Shown here piece after piece: positions 47,501-62,500 of a stretch of 64,000 nt of DNA. Every line of letters starts with the position of its first letter. The stretch's first letter is position 1. The notes under the pieces are model-generated. The model did not search any database. It was not told where the DNA came from and worked only from the letters and a program-made list of their open reading frames with translations. Both the position numbers and the translations under genes were made by a program. Source of the stretch: Saturnia japonica (lineage: Eukaryota > Arthropoda > Insecta > Lepidoptera > Saturniidae); contig CM065322.1 of assembly GCA_033032175.1 (NCBI GenBank), positions 7,936,001 through 8,000,000 on the forward strand. The letters are read 5' to 3'.

Positions 47501-50500
47501 TCCCAATATGATGGCGTGTCCCAATATGAAAATTGCCTGAAACTTTCGAGTGTTCGAAATGTTCCCTGGAATATTTAAAGCATATAGAAACAAAAACAGC
47601 AATGCGCACACTGAAAAGTTGTTGACGTTATTTTTATTCATAATGCACGCAACAGTTACAAATTATCAGCGACGTCCTTACTAACCATTGCTAGGTTCCG
47701 GGCGGCATATATTTGCGGTGCCCTTATCCTTTGTGCAAAGTAGGTATGTGAGTCGGAGGTAAATATTTCTGATGGTTTGACGAATAAATACAAAAGTAAT
47801 AACAAAAAGGAAAACCAACTTCAATGATTTTGAGGAGTTCAAAGTCAAAGGTCCAATGCCAATGAAATTGTATTGTATTATTTCAAACGAAAAAAGAATC
47901 GTATAAATCGGTTCATAAACAAAGAAGTTATGCTTAAACATCCATTAAAAAAAAAAAACTACAATCGAATCGATAACCACGTCCTTTTTTTGATGTCAGT
48001 GATTAAATAAATAAAATTTTGACTTTTAAAATTTATTATGTTAGAAAATGTATAAAAGTTATTAAACATAAAAACGATGAATTTATTAATGATGATAAAC
48101 TAATGACTTTCCTTAAAATCTTTAATTATAGAACAATATATAATCTAACGAAATGCGCTATTTACGTTATTTTCAATTAAAAGAACAGTAAAGACTTTAA
48201 ATCCGGTCCGAATTGAACAAAAATGTTTTAGTAATTTTTAGCCTCGAAAAACTCTTTTCTGCAGTTACAACTCTTACAGGTGTGGTAGCGATAATTCTCA
48301 GGACTACGTCGATAGTGGGGTACACTTCAGTTAAATTGTTTAATTTTCTTCTTGAGTTGTTGCGCGAGACCCCGCGAGTGATGGTCCTGCTTGCCACTGT
48401 TAGTTATAATAATAAGTTAAAAATATCGATGAATGTTATTAATAAATGCTGTAGAAAAAAGCTCCTGAATAAATCTCTGATATACTTAAACAAAAATAAT
48501 AGTAATTGAAATAATTAAAAAAAGGGACATTGCTGTTTCTTTTCTATGTGACTGATTTATATAGCCGTTTTGATCGATTAAGTAATTTTTTTGCTGACCC
48601 CTGTTATGAAGGTACTAAGATAAGATATATACAAAACATAAAGATAAACAAGATAAGGCTTAGAGAGGAACCGAAGTCAAGCACAACCTTAAGACATTGG
48701 CTAAGTAAAATAAAGTTTAGGTTGTGACGTTGAATGTTTTACATGGATGACTTAATTATTTTTACCTGGATGATAGTGTTTCGAAAGTACGTTGTTCGCC
48801 TGATGTGGAAGGCGCTGGTTCTTCATTTTCAGATTGTGATACCGCTGATTTATGAGATCGAAGTCTAAAAGACAAGAGTAAAACCACTGCAATATAACCA
48901 TACAACTTCTTCTTCTTCCTAACTTGGCAACCGGTCTTCTTTAGTGAAGACCATTACTGCCATTATCGAGTGAAATAAAATGTCATGTGTTATGACGATT
49001 CATTATCCTAACAAGATGGTGGCTCCCTTGTTAGAACTTCCTAGGAAGTTTTTGTGGGATCTCGAAATGAATGCTTTCAGCTTATATTTATAATCCACCT
49101 CACTTATGCACAAAAACCAAACTATATCACGCAAAATGCCACCTATATTACATAATATAGGGTCAAAAACCTAAGTAAATGAATTAAAAATATAAACCAC
49201 AACATGTCACTTCAAGATCCCGCCAAAAACTCCAACCATACAACTTAAGAATTAAACTTGTCCAATTTTTGATCGGATATTTTCTCGAATCATAAACTGA
49301 CGTGTGTAAAAGATAACCATATACATATTTTTTCATAGAAGATAATGATAATATTTATAATTAGGTATTAATATATTATTATACAAGTATTTAAGGCAAG
49401 TATAGTATATTTGTGATTTCTATTATCACATAAATTCTCTTTCTACATAAAATTTATTATCCTTGTCTTTTAGTCTTCTAATATTTTACTACTAGTCAAC
49501 AACAGCTTCAAATACTTAAGTATATTTATATAGTAAAAAAAAAAACGAAATAAACACGGAAACAATATATTAGGTCGGGGAAAAAGTGTTTTCGCATAAC
49601 GTAGGTATAAACTTGTTATAAAATTTCCTTGGCTTTACTATTTGTATCTGGCTGGTTTCGGTAACATTAAAAAGGTTACATTTAAAATAAAATAAAAAAA
49701 GTTGTATCCCGCTATTTTTCATTTGTTTTTCTTTCTGTAAAAATGAGTGAATCTAATGAAGAAATTTGATACATTTAAAAATATTATTACAAAAAAGGCA
49801 AAAATGCAACTCAAACAGCGAAAAAATTTGTGATGTTTATGGACCTAATGCAGTGTCAGTAAGAGTAGCACAAAGTTGGTTCAAACGTTTTCAGTCCGGA
49901 AATTTTGATGTTAAAGATGCACTTCGCTCTGGTCGCCCTGTTACGTATAAAATGGACACCATTTTTTAAAAAGCGAAGCAAGATCGGCATATCATTAGTT
50001 ACGATGTAGCTGAAGCAGTGGAAATTAACCACAAAACAGTTTTAACCCATTTGAAGAAAGCTGGCCATACCAAAAAGCTCGATATTTGGGTGTCACACGA
50101 GCTCACTGAAAACAACCTAATGAACCGTGTACTCATTTGCGATTAATTATTGAGACGCAATGAAACCCAGCCGTTTTTGAAGAGAGTGATGAAAAGTGGA
50201 TCACGTACGACAAGAACGTGCGAAAAAATGTCTTGGTCTAAGGCGGCCAGGCTTCACAGACTGGCTAATCCTGGGTTAACTCGAAATAAGATGATGCTGT
50301 GTGTATGGTGAGACTGGAAGGGCATTGTTCATTTATGAACTTTTACCGCCCGGCCAAACCATCGATTCGGGTCTCTACTGCCAACAACGGATGATTAAAC
50401 GAAGCAGTTGAGAGAAAGCGGCGGGAATTGATTAACAGGAAGGGTGTGGTCTTTCTTCATGATGCCGCTAGACCACACACATCTTTAGCCACTCGGCAAA

Positions 50501-53500
50501 AATTAAGAGAGTTTGGCTGGGAGGTGTTAGTGCATCCACCACAAAGCCCTGACCTTGCACCTTCAGATTTTCACCTGTTTCGGTCTCTTCAGAATTGTTT
50601 AGGTTCTGTAAGGTTAACAAACTATTTGTCACGTTTTTTTTTAAAATCAAAAGTCCCAAAGTTTTTACAGCAACGGGATCATGTCTCTACCTACAAAATG
50701 GCAGAAAGTCATCGAACAAAACGGTACATATATACTGTAAATAAATGTAAGAAAACTTTGAAATTTTTTTCTTGAGTTTTCATATAAAAATGCGAAGAAA
50801 CTTTTTCCTCAACATATTATAATTAATGTAATGTAATTTAAACAATACTTAAATACAATATTTGTATGTAATATTTATATATACAAATACATGTTTAAAA
50901 CGGGGATGAAGGATTCTGCATCCAGTTTCTTATTCTATCACTAATTTGTGATAAATTACACCGATATAATTATTAATATTTTTAAAGGAAAGCTTCTTAA
51001 GACTCAACTGGTATAATTTATATTCAATATTAAATACTATATAAAAATTAAATGGATTAAACAAACAAAGCGTATGAAAATGAAACTTCACTTCTGTTGG
51101 GTCTCCCACAACAACTTAATCTTACTTTAAACTTTATTATGTATAAAGTAGAGCTTATAATTACTTAGTAAACATGTTTTTATGGTGTGAATAGTTGTCT
51201 TATCAAAATATTCACATAATACCTACTTATGGTTTTTTGTAAGTCCAAAGTGATTTATTTTTAAATTATAGTCTCTATAATTAAATAATATTTCGAACTG
51301 TAAATAATACAATTATTATAACATGGGTTCTAAGTTATATGAGCGCGGGGAGTGCGCCGGTGAATGGGGAGAGGCCACTTGTATTACCACTTCACAGAAA
51401 AAAATAAGACAGGGTTCTATGCACTTTACATAACACTTAACACCTATACTAATTGTTACTTAGCAAAGTGTAAATGAGTCATTAGTGTTTTATCGGATAC
51501 TTTTTCATTTTGTACATGCATAGCAAACACTACAGACTCGATATAAATTATAATCGTACAAGTTCGTACTTGACCGTCCTATGTTTTAGACGTTGGCGGG
51601 GACGAGGTAGAACGCCACTACACTAAACACTAAAGTAAACAGTATGTTATCTTGGCAGTGTTCTTGAAATAATTATCTGCAGACGTTCGGTAGATAAAAA
51701 TGCACTAGGGCTGCTCTCTGACTGTGTTTCTCGGGTATTATCCAATACATACGTAATGGATAATGCTATATTAAATTTCATGATTATCTATTCACCAAAA
51801 TATATTACTGAAAATTTTATAAGTTTTTATAAATTATTTCTACTTGGGTTACGAACAAAAGTTACTACTTCATCACAAAGACAATTTAATGAAGATAAAC
51901 TTTGTCTCTTACAGAATGTTATTTAGACGTATACTTTGAGAGATAATGCAAAATTAAAATAATTCAACACTCGGCTCGGGTCTATATCTATAGTAGTAGG
52001 GTGCGAACGAGCCGTGCGATGCCGCGATGTGACCATCTGGCCGCCCGATAAAATATTGTCTATACTGAAGTTTTTATAAATCATCAATCAGTGATTTCTT
52101 CTATGGGTGAAACCGCGGGGCACAGCTAGTACATATTATAAAAGAAAGTCGCTATCCGCGTTTGTCTGTTTGTCCGCTTACTTTTTGTAAACTACACAAA
52201 GGATATTTATACGGTTTTCACTGTTATTTAAAGATTTTTTTTTTACTGTAGGTATATAATACAATACATTAGAATTAAGTTTTTATTCGTTGAGGAAATT
52301 CAATTTTTTGTAATCAAGAGGTCAATAAATCGATTTTTGGGCGCTTACATGGCTTACATTAGCTATACCTTAAGGGATACATCAAAATAATGTAGCAAAG
52401 AATTGTAGTTCATCAAAAAGCCCACAGAAAAATCCGTGGTGGCATATGTCTATCTTCTAAGGTTGACGCACAGTAACCATTTTTATCTTCAACATAATAA
52501 TTAAAAATAACAGGTTATTTGCGAAGATATTTTCTCTAATTATATATGGATCCTTATCCAGATTATGTTAATTAATTTGGACATTTAATGTAGATAAAAA
52601 TTGAATATGAATACTTTGAATATATACCGTACAATATATGACGGATTCAAAATTACGCGCAACCAAAGAAATAACTCGCAGCGACACGGTTGACCAGCAC
52701 CGATGGCACTTTTCGTAACTATGAATTTATGAACTATCATTACTAAAGCGATAAACTTTCAATCATGTTTTCCTTACTATATTATAAAACAGAGTCGCCA
52801 TGCCGTGTCTGTCTGTCTGAACACGATAAACTCATAAAATTACTGAACAGATTTTCATACGCTTTTCATCAATGAACGGAGTGCTGAAATATAACGATGA
52901 TTGTTGAAGATGTCGGAAAAATATCATGCCGACTGGATGCGTGGCCGTGTAGACCAATAGAGTTATATATATTAGGTACGTAATTATTCCTCTTAAATGT
53001 AGACATATATTATATTCTGCTACCCGTGCGAAGCCGGGCCAGGTTGCTAGTTAGTAATAAATTGCGTGCTCACGACTATTGTGTACTGAAGTTTATCTAG
53101 ATTTCGTTTCGGCCGTTTGTATGAATGTCGCTTTTTCGTTTCATTGAGTTCAAAATCACAACGGTGCTAAATAAGATTTTTCTTAAAAAAATAATTAAAT
53201 TGCGTATCATTAAAAGTTACAAACTCCGAATTGAAAACTTTATAAAAATACATTGAATTTAATTTTAGCTTCAATTGCATTTGATCCGTACCTGTTGAGA
53301 ATCTGGAAAGTATATAAAATGAGCGAAGCATAATAGAAAATATTTTATATCGTACCTACCTTCGAGCCACATTAACGTTCTCCGTGGCAGTGAGTTCGTC
53401 GCGTAACTTCTCCGTGTCTTCCGCAAGACTTACGCTATCTTCAGCTGCCGAGTCGCTTTTAGGGGTATCTTCATCCTCGACTTCGGTTTTGATTTCTACT

Positions 53501-56500
53501 GGTTCTGGTTTCGGTTCTCGTTCTGGTTCCGGTTCTTGTTCTGATTCCGGTACCTTTACTGGTTCCGGTTTTTGTTCTGGCTCCGGTTCTTGTTCTGGTT
53601 CCGGATTTTCTTCTGGTTCCGGCATTTGTTCTGGCTCCGGTTCTTGTTCTGGTTCCGGTTCTTGTTCTACTTCAGCTTCTTCAGGATCTGTTGACGGTTC
53701 TAAGAAATAGTTAATGGTGAGGGTAAATCTATCTAGAACTTTTAATTCTTGTTCGGTTGAATATTCATGGTATTTTAAAGGTACGGTCTACTTTTAAACG
53801 ATTTAAGGCAAAATCGGTACCTATACGAAATCTGTGGTAATCAATTTCCAGGTATACCCATATTTTAGAGAGGTTAGATAACGTTATTTTTATTTTTCGA
53901 TAAAATTTTAGTTTTCTTTTATTCCCATCAAAGGACCAATAAAAATGCGAAGTCGCGCTCGTGCGAGTAAAGGCAAAAAGAACGAAAGCTACTTTTACGG
54001 TAAAAAAAACTATTTCCGTTTTTTGTGGCAAAATTCCTGAAGGTAACTCAGTATACGAATTATGCCAGGGAATAAGAGATTTTTTTATAAAAGTGGTTTG
54101 CCCGATAGCTATTCTGTATTACACACGATAACTACAGGATGCCGTCTTGTTTCGTAATAATAAAATACCGGAAGTGGCAAGTAAAAGTTCATTTATAATG
54201 GAAGTTCTTCATAAGTGAAAGTGGTCTTAGGACAAAAATATTTTGTATGGAACGGTTATTTTATATTCCGAGTTACCATTAAATTCCATAAAAACAAAAG
54301 TTTTTTAAGACCTAATCAAGATTCCATTTGTGGCTATTAATTTTAGATATAATAATTGTGAAATTAGTTTTGTGTTGGCGACGAAATTATGTATTATTAT
54401 GTGTCATGTGTTATATATTGTGTGTTTATGTATAAGAATAAATAAGTAACATTAGAATGGACAAATAGAATATATTTATAGAAAGAATGTTAGCGACTAC
54501 ATTACGTATTATGTATTACGTGTCATGTATTGTGTATGATATGGGCTCACTTATTATATGTAACGCGTATAAGATTAGAATAACGATAGAATAGATAAGA
54601 TTTATGGGATAAGTTTATATGGGAAAATGACTACAACAGAGACACGATATTAGATCCTTATATTAATTTAAAAAAATAAGAACTGCTGCTAAATTTTAAA
54701 TGAAATACATGCATTTGCGGAGTCTACTTGGGCGCCATCTATTGTACGTACTATGTTAGAAATCTTCACACGGTGCCAACGATAACTGTACAAAGTTGAA
54801 CTCAGTTGGATAAACGATACGCGAACACTATACAATAACAATGTTCATATCTATTGTAATTACCTCCTGATAGTCATCTATTTTATAGGACATCACGAAT
54901 ATGTTTGTTTTGTCTGGTTCTTTTTTTGTTTGTCCGAATTTAACTCAAAAACGAATTTTATTTGCTTGACCGATTTTTATTAAATTTTGTACAAAGAAAG
55001 CTTTTTCAATGCTTAATTGATAGGATATAAAAATTGTAAATAATAATTTTAGAAATCTTAAAAATCGAATACATATCGTACTTTATTAACTCTAAACCGA
55101 TTTGATAAAATATACGGGAATTGTGTTATTCTTCAATTGATGGGTTACATTAATTGTCATTAATATGAGTAAAAAATATGAAATAACAATAATTAATGCG
55201 TAATAAATAAACGCGTGCGGAGTCGCCGAACACCGCCTTTAAAGGATAAGTAGTCTTTTTTATTTACTTAAAATTTAACAAAATTCTAGTAATCTTATAG
55301 TATAGTTTTATATTATCCCTGCAGTTCCCATAACAAGTATTATGGATAAATTTGTGACTGTTTTGTGTTATGTAAATGTGTCTTGTTTATGGGTTATTCT
55401 ACAGTACAACGAACATTTACCAACTAAATTCTATGACGTGTATTTTTCACACTTGACATTGACGAAATTGCCTAAATAGGCAAACAGCCAAACTTAAAAA
55501 AAAAATGATTTTCTTCTTAAACCTAAGTTTTTTTCCTTTTTAACATACCTTCATTTTTATCCTCAACAAATGGATCCGGTGGTAAGTGGGAATACTCTGG
55601 TATTTTTGGACTCTTGAGATCTTCTTCAACTGATGCAGGATTGGTTTCATCTTGTGACTGGCTGTCTTCGTCTTCTAGTTTTGATATTCTTTTTCCCTCA
55701 TTACTATATTATAGAACATCGATAGAAAAATAGTGAATATTACAATTTATAATTTATCTATATTAATAAACCTGCAGTTCCTTCTGTACCATAAGTTATT
55801 ATTGTTATAAAAAAAAATCTCAACCAATTTTTATGAAATTTTGCACACGGAAAGTATTTGCTATTCCTCGCATGATAGGTTATAAGAATTGTCATTAATA
55901 TGCATACAAATAAAATTACGAGACGAAAATGATTATGCGCAATAAACGCTTGCAAATTCTCGGGGCACCGCCTTACCTAAAAATAATGTATCTGTTGATG
56001 AATTGTCAACCTTTTGGAGAAATTATATTATAAAGGACCAAGAAAGTAGATTATGCCCCCTAACTTCAAATAGGTAGACTGCTACTCTTGAGGATTGACC
56101 GTTGCTACCAACAAGTCCAACCACTCTTCAGATCTTAGATATTTTATGACGGTTTACCTGGAAGAAATCGCTCCAAGCAATAAGGCCGCCTAATTTACGC
56201 GAACAGTATCAACTGTTATATAACATGTATGTTTCTGTTGTGTTATTGTAGTATTGTATTGTTTAAAGTAGAGGGTAAAGACTTACTCTTCCGTGAACTT
56301 TCTACAATTTTCATAGTACTGATCTAATTCTTGTCTATATAGCAGATGACCGCGTAGTATAAAGTCGAAATAAACGCGAATACCATCAGCGACTTCCCGG
56401 ACGAGATTTAATCTGAAAATAATTTTATTTCATAAAGTTAATTATTATAGAAGTGAATAAGTTGTGTTCAAAAACTTTTCTTGGATAACAAATACTAATG

Positions 56501-59500
56501 TTTCCATAGATTTAGTATAAGTACAGAAATGCAATAAGTTGAATAAGACGAGATGAAAAGTATAGGTTAGTGTGTACATTGTTTTGTTGATTTCTTTGTT
56601 ATGCGAGTTACGTCCTTTTACAGTACTCGCAATAACAATTAAACACGTTTACTAAACATTAAATTACACGTTTAAACCTAATTTAAAGTAATTTTTTGCG
56701 AAGTCTACACTTCGCAAAAATAAGCGTGGATTTATTTTGATAACGATTTACATTGGTCGATACAGCGTATACTTATGCTCTTTGTCTTCCCAGTTGCCTA
56801 TCTAATTTTATATCATAATCGACTAATACTTAGTAATTATAATTTAATGGAAATAAAAAAAACTACAAGTATAATGTATCAATATTAAAAAGTAGACAAT
56901 AACTTTATCGTAAGTATCGGATCAAACTGTGATTATAGAACATTCGATAATTACATGAGAAGAATAAATATAGCAAATGACATAATAATTATATCACATA
57001 TAAGTGCTAGAAATATGTGCTGGTTCTGAGCCCATTGATTAGAAGTTATTATTTAATTCGATTTTTTTTTTGGCCTTGGGGGTGAGCGCAGGTTTCCAAA
57101 GTGGCCGAAACTCAGCTTGGACTATTGCCTTGCATGCAATTTTTATAATTATACATAAAGAAAAATATGCGAATATAAATTTAATTTAGCAATACATTTT
57201 TATCTAAGTCGGACTAGCAAAAAAAAACGTCCCTTAAAGAACCTATGCTACTGTGTGATATGCAGATATGAAGTGCAGTGTAACGTGTGTTGTACTAATG
57301 CATACAAAGTCGCTATATCGCGCATGTTGCGCTGTCGAGGGTTTCATGCCGGAAGAGCGACCTAACTTACAGTTCGCCAAAAATAGATGTTTTGTATTTA
57401 CCGGCGGGAGAAATCCAATAAATCTGGTTTAACGGGTGGATCATGTCTTCCTCTAGCAGGATGCCAGGCGCCGGCGCGCGCGAACCATTTCACAAATGAT
57501 TCCAGTATATGCGCGACACACGGTGTCGCCGGTAGACGGGACAGCCTACCTCGCTTCACTACCAAATGGTAGTCGAATGTTAGACGATCTCTGGAACAAA
57601 TTCATTAATTTATTTATAACTAGTTGTGCCCCATGGTTTCATCCGTGTTAAAGTTATTCGAGCAAGTCTCCATCGCGCCGCGCTGCCGCCCATGCGCCCG
57701 TATCGTTGTTCTCACTTTCCGTAGTTGCCTACAAGCTTGCCAGATTTCTTGACGTTCATGGTTACCTACTACTCCGCTCCTTACGTCGCGAGTTGGACTC
57801 CCGCAACCAGGGTTTTGTTCCATTACTTGTGTTATTTCCTATTTACCAAAAATTAAGATTTCTTGCATTCATTCGAGATCCGGAAAAGCTAGACTCCCAA
57901 TGTTTATTAACTACATCAAGTTTGATTCATGTTTTTATTATTCTTTTAAGATACAACAGAAAAGTTGAAAACAATGCTTTTATATTTATTTTTTGTTTTA
58001 ATAAATTAAAACATCCGCTTTAATAACACATATGTTTGAAAAAACCCAAATATAAAGTAAACAAAAATTAATTCTTTATAATATATTCGCTATACAAATA
58101 TAAATGTTTATTTCACCTGAGTGTAGACGGTAGCACAATACGAGCTCTTCCGACGTGAACATTATTCTGTGGTGAAGAATGTGGCTCAGAACTGGAATAT
58201 GATCCCGACGACGAGTCTGTGTCCACAGTTTCGTCCTCTGTTCACATAAATAAATACATTTGTTAAATTATACCTATTATCTTTATAAATAAAATGTTTA
58301 AGGTTTATCGTTGTGCGCGTATAACACACAAAAACTACTGGGTATATTTTGATAATTCTTTTTGCTTTACTCATGAGATACTTGGTCCTGTTCCAAAAAA
58401 AAAGTATCACGATATCTAAATTAAATAAAAAGTTATTCAACTTTTAAGAAACCACAATTTTTTTATAAAGCACTATGCGTTCAGCGATGTGTTTTCTTGT
58501 CGTAAACACGGGTGTTCCATAAATTAACATCTAGCCGGAAATGGGTGTTAGCCCACTTGGTGACAGTAATCAGAAAAATCTTAATTTTAGTCATGTACTT
58601 TAGGAAATTATATGCAATTAAAAAAATCTATAAATTCGACACCCTGCTATGATCTTTCGAGTACCATGATATAAATCTTTACTTTTCTAATTTTTTTTTG
58701 TTGCAATGGAACCCTGAATATACCTTCTGTGAATTATAGTCTAAAATTAAAATACACTATATTTAGTTTAAAAGAAAATATGCCTTTTTTTAATATGCCC
58801 AACTTTGACTGTAGGGGAGACTGAGGACACTTTTACGCTCGGGACACTTGATCCCTGGACCATAACCAGGGCCGCCTTTACCTGGGAGTGCAAGGGGTGC
58901 GAAGCACCCGGGCGCAGAGTCCTAGGGGCGCAAGCCGACCACAATACGTTTTGATAGGAATCTACTAGCCTACTGCCACAATAACCCTGACTAACACTGT
59001 ATCCCACGCAAGCAGAGCCGAGTTAGTTATTTAATTAAAAGTATAGGTACCAATAACATTATTCAATAATCATACGTATCGTTTTAGTGAAGACCTGTGG
59101 TGAAGACACAGAATGTTGCTTTCGACACGTATCATACCTAAAGTGACCACACATTCCGGTTTGAACGGGACCATCCTTTTTTACAATTATCTGTCTCGTT
59201 GTCCCCAAAAAAGCTCCCGGGATGCAAATTTGTCCCGTTTTCCGAAACCACGTTAAAATTATGGGCATAGACAAATAACCAAAGGAATTATGGAGCTTAT
59301 CAAACGCAAGCAGTGCAGGACTAGTGATGCAACTCCAGCCGATTTTTACTCGAGTGAATTTGTTAAATTCGTATTCGAAACAAATTTGATTCGACTAGTT
59401 CGTTTTCACTCGAGTTACCGAGTAGATTCGGCAAGCGCTACGCTAGATGTCATTACGTCACTAGTTTACATTCTCATCTTTTTTTGTCAGTATTTTGATC

Positions 59501-62500
59501 GTTATTTTAACATATTCATATACATAAATTCAGGATTACGTCTAAAACTGTTTAAAATATTGTTTTATAAAATCACGGTTCAGGGTACATTTGATCACAG
59601 CGAACACGGGTAGACATGATTATAGGATAGAGTGTCCTCTACATTCTTACAAAAGAGATTAGTTTTTGTATTGTTTCTTCGTATAGATTATAATACACCA
59701 AGAATACACGAAAGAAAGAGAGGGGTAAAAAAAACTACAAACCTGTAGACAAATTAAAAATGAAAGCAACAGTCAAAGCTGTCCTAGAAGGTAATATCAT
59801 GAAAGGTACAGGCAAAACTTTCAATTTCTCTGTAATGACGTTGCGCATAATAATAAACCAGCTACTAAGATACGAAAATAGACCAACAATATCGCCACAT
59901 ACGACTAGTTCTACGTTATACGCAGAAATGGACATATATATTTACGGGTACATGAAGCAACCAGCCTCAGCAGGTTTACATGTTTTAATCGTCAGAACGT
60001 TTCCATGTTTCTTAACATAGGGAAGATAATAATATTATAAAGACAATGAAGTATGTACCTATGAGGAAATAAATATATAGATAACTATAAGGTTAAATAA
60101 AAGACAAATTTCCTACCAAATGAACTTTTTAGTCATTCATACTAATTGTTATTGTGCAAGCAAGTCCACTTGTTCACTTATAATCATGTCTACCACATGC
60201 TCTGATCAAATGTCCCAGAACACAGGGCAATTGATCCCTTAAGTCTTCAGGAAAAAAAAACAGGTTAACACACATATAATTCATGATGCAAAAAGTTAGA
60301 AGGATAAATTTTCTAGGCAATCTTTAAAAAATATTCTGCGAAACTATATTATTTTTAGAGATATTAATGAAAAACCAAAATAGGGATACAGTGATCCCAG
60401 TCTCCCCTACTGAAAAAAAATATTACGCTTTTTTTGGCAAGTGAATTTAAAAGATGGCGTATTTAGTCTGGACTCTAAATTCTCAAGTCTCAAGTGCAAC
60501 TACCGGAACTCACCTATACCTACAATTTGAGGGTGGAAGCTAGCCAGGCGGGTATTATAAAATACCCTACCACCATGCTATGGCTTCATCGCGTTATTTG
60601 CCTTCATTAAAAGCTCAGGCTTGTTGTAGAAATTGGAATCCACGTTTAAGGACGCAGTGTTCGAAGAAATTAATTAGTACATGAGTAGTTACATTAGAAA
60701 ACTCTGAAAAACTTTTTGGTATTGTGCCCCCAAACTCCCAAACTCGGACCTTCCGCTGTTGGCTGGCTGCTCATCACCACTCTAAAACCTAGCCGAAACG
60801 CGATAACAGTAAAGTTCTCTAGTACCTTCCTGTCACATACGCTAGGGTTGTGGAATGGGTTACCCAACATGGTTTTCCTTCAGGGTTATGAAAAGGCATT
60901 GAAATACGGTCTCTAAAGGTCGGCAAAATTAATGCCCCTCGTGTTGCAGTTGTCCATAGGCGGCGATAACACTTTACAATCAGGCGAGCCGTCTGCTTGT
61001 TTGCGCCCTTTGTCATTAAAAGAGAATTATTTAATGGCTTCATTTTATAATCCATACCATCTGGCTGAGTACTTGTTGATGAACCATCATCACTAAATTC
61101 ATGGCGTTGACGCTTAGCAGGACCTGCCTCACTGCTATTATTTGGATCCTTCTTACGCTCACGACGGTATAAATAAGCTCCACTGTTGAAATAAGAAAAT
61201 AAATAACAAATTTAAGAAAAATTAAATTACATTGACTTTTACAATTAATCATCACTAATTCAAAGTATACAATTAGTTATTTGTTAGGTTTCTTCATACT
61301 ATTGCACACAGTTCTTACTTCTAATGAAAAGATTTGACATACTCAAATGAGTTGGATGTGCATTTAAGAATATTTGCTCAAAGGTGTACCACGCAAAGCC
61401 TAGTAGACTTGCTCTCAAGTGCAGCTACAAGAACAGACATTCACTTAAGGGTGGTAGCTAGCTAGGCGGGTATTTAAAAAATACCTTACCAACATGCTAT
61501 GGTTACATCATAATGTTTTCTTTCACAGATAGTTCAGGTTCATTGCAAAGAATCAAACTCACGTCACAATATCTGTTGACGCTACTACTAAGAAATCATT
61601 GCTTTCGTTTGTTATTGCTTATTTTAAATAGTTAAAAAACATAAAATTACAGTTGGAGTTGTGATTTCTCAGCCAGATCACGTTGCAGTTGTCTATTTTC
61701 CTCTGTATCCTTCAATACAAAGTCTTCACTAACACAGCGGTCCCATGATGAGTTCCATCCTTGAAAATGTATTAGGTACTCAACAGTGCGCCGACCACGC
61801 TTATCTTTACTTTCTATCACTTCCAACACCTGGATAATTACAGTTTACAGTGTAAATATACAGATATTTCAACAAACATCATACAAGTTAACAAAAATGA
61901 TAAGCTATATATATATATATATTATTTGTTTACTAGCAATGGAAATGGTATAGTAGGGCACACCTATAAATGTATGGCCATTGCCAGGGTTTTAGCAAGA
62001 GGGAGGCAGCTGGTGGAAAACGAATGTAGTTTTTTTTCTTTATTAGGCAATATGAATCTACAGCACTCATTAGTAAGTACAGCACAAACCAAAAACAAAA
62101 TAGACCATTGGTGATAGATTTCATCGACAATCATAGCCATAATGATAGCCTGCTCAAATGCCTAGAAGAAACATTTGCTAACACCTTGCTAGGGACAGGG
62201 AGATGGGCAGCTGCCACCATGCCCATACCTGACTATGCCTAGGTATAAATATTATATTAATAAATAATCTTAAATTCCCTAGTTCGGTGAAACTGTAAAA
62301 GTTGCAGCGCTTCAGGGCCCCTAAGGCTAACAGTGTAGTCAGATATTTAGAAAAAAAATCTTAAATTAGTATTATGAAATAAAAATGTATACTTAAGGTA
62401 ACTTGCACCAAAAAGCTAAATTCAGTTTAGTTGTGTCAAAATGTATACAACTGTCAATCTTAAATCTGGTTTAACTATTTAAATATGATGCAAGGATTTG

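Larger units (their letters stand above)
48865..53359. other. MSL3 intron 8 with a mariner and other repeats
   Basis: Contains a family B copy (48920-49235), mariner copy 2 (49573-50819), a repeat matching the one beside KCMF1 exon 4 (52135-52460), and a short retroposon (52775-53055, ending CGTGCGAAGCCGGGCCAGGT). 50820-52080 is AT-rich with no recognisable feature except a GC-richer patch near 51340-51370. Confidence 0.5.

Noticed and set aside
53384..53710. Open frame on the plus strand rich in Ser and Gly ([10 protein letters not shown] type)
   Set aside because: It is the antisense of the MSL3 Glu-Pro repeat exon; the low-complexity pattern is a shadow of the repeat.
57620..57823. Minus-strand open frame between MSL3 exons 4 and 5
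   Set aside because: It reads through a dispersed retroposon start seen elsewhere; the real MRG exon is 57402-57590.
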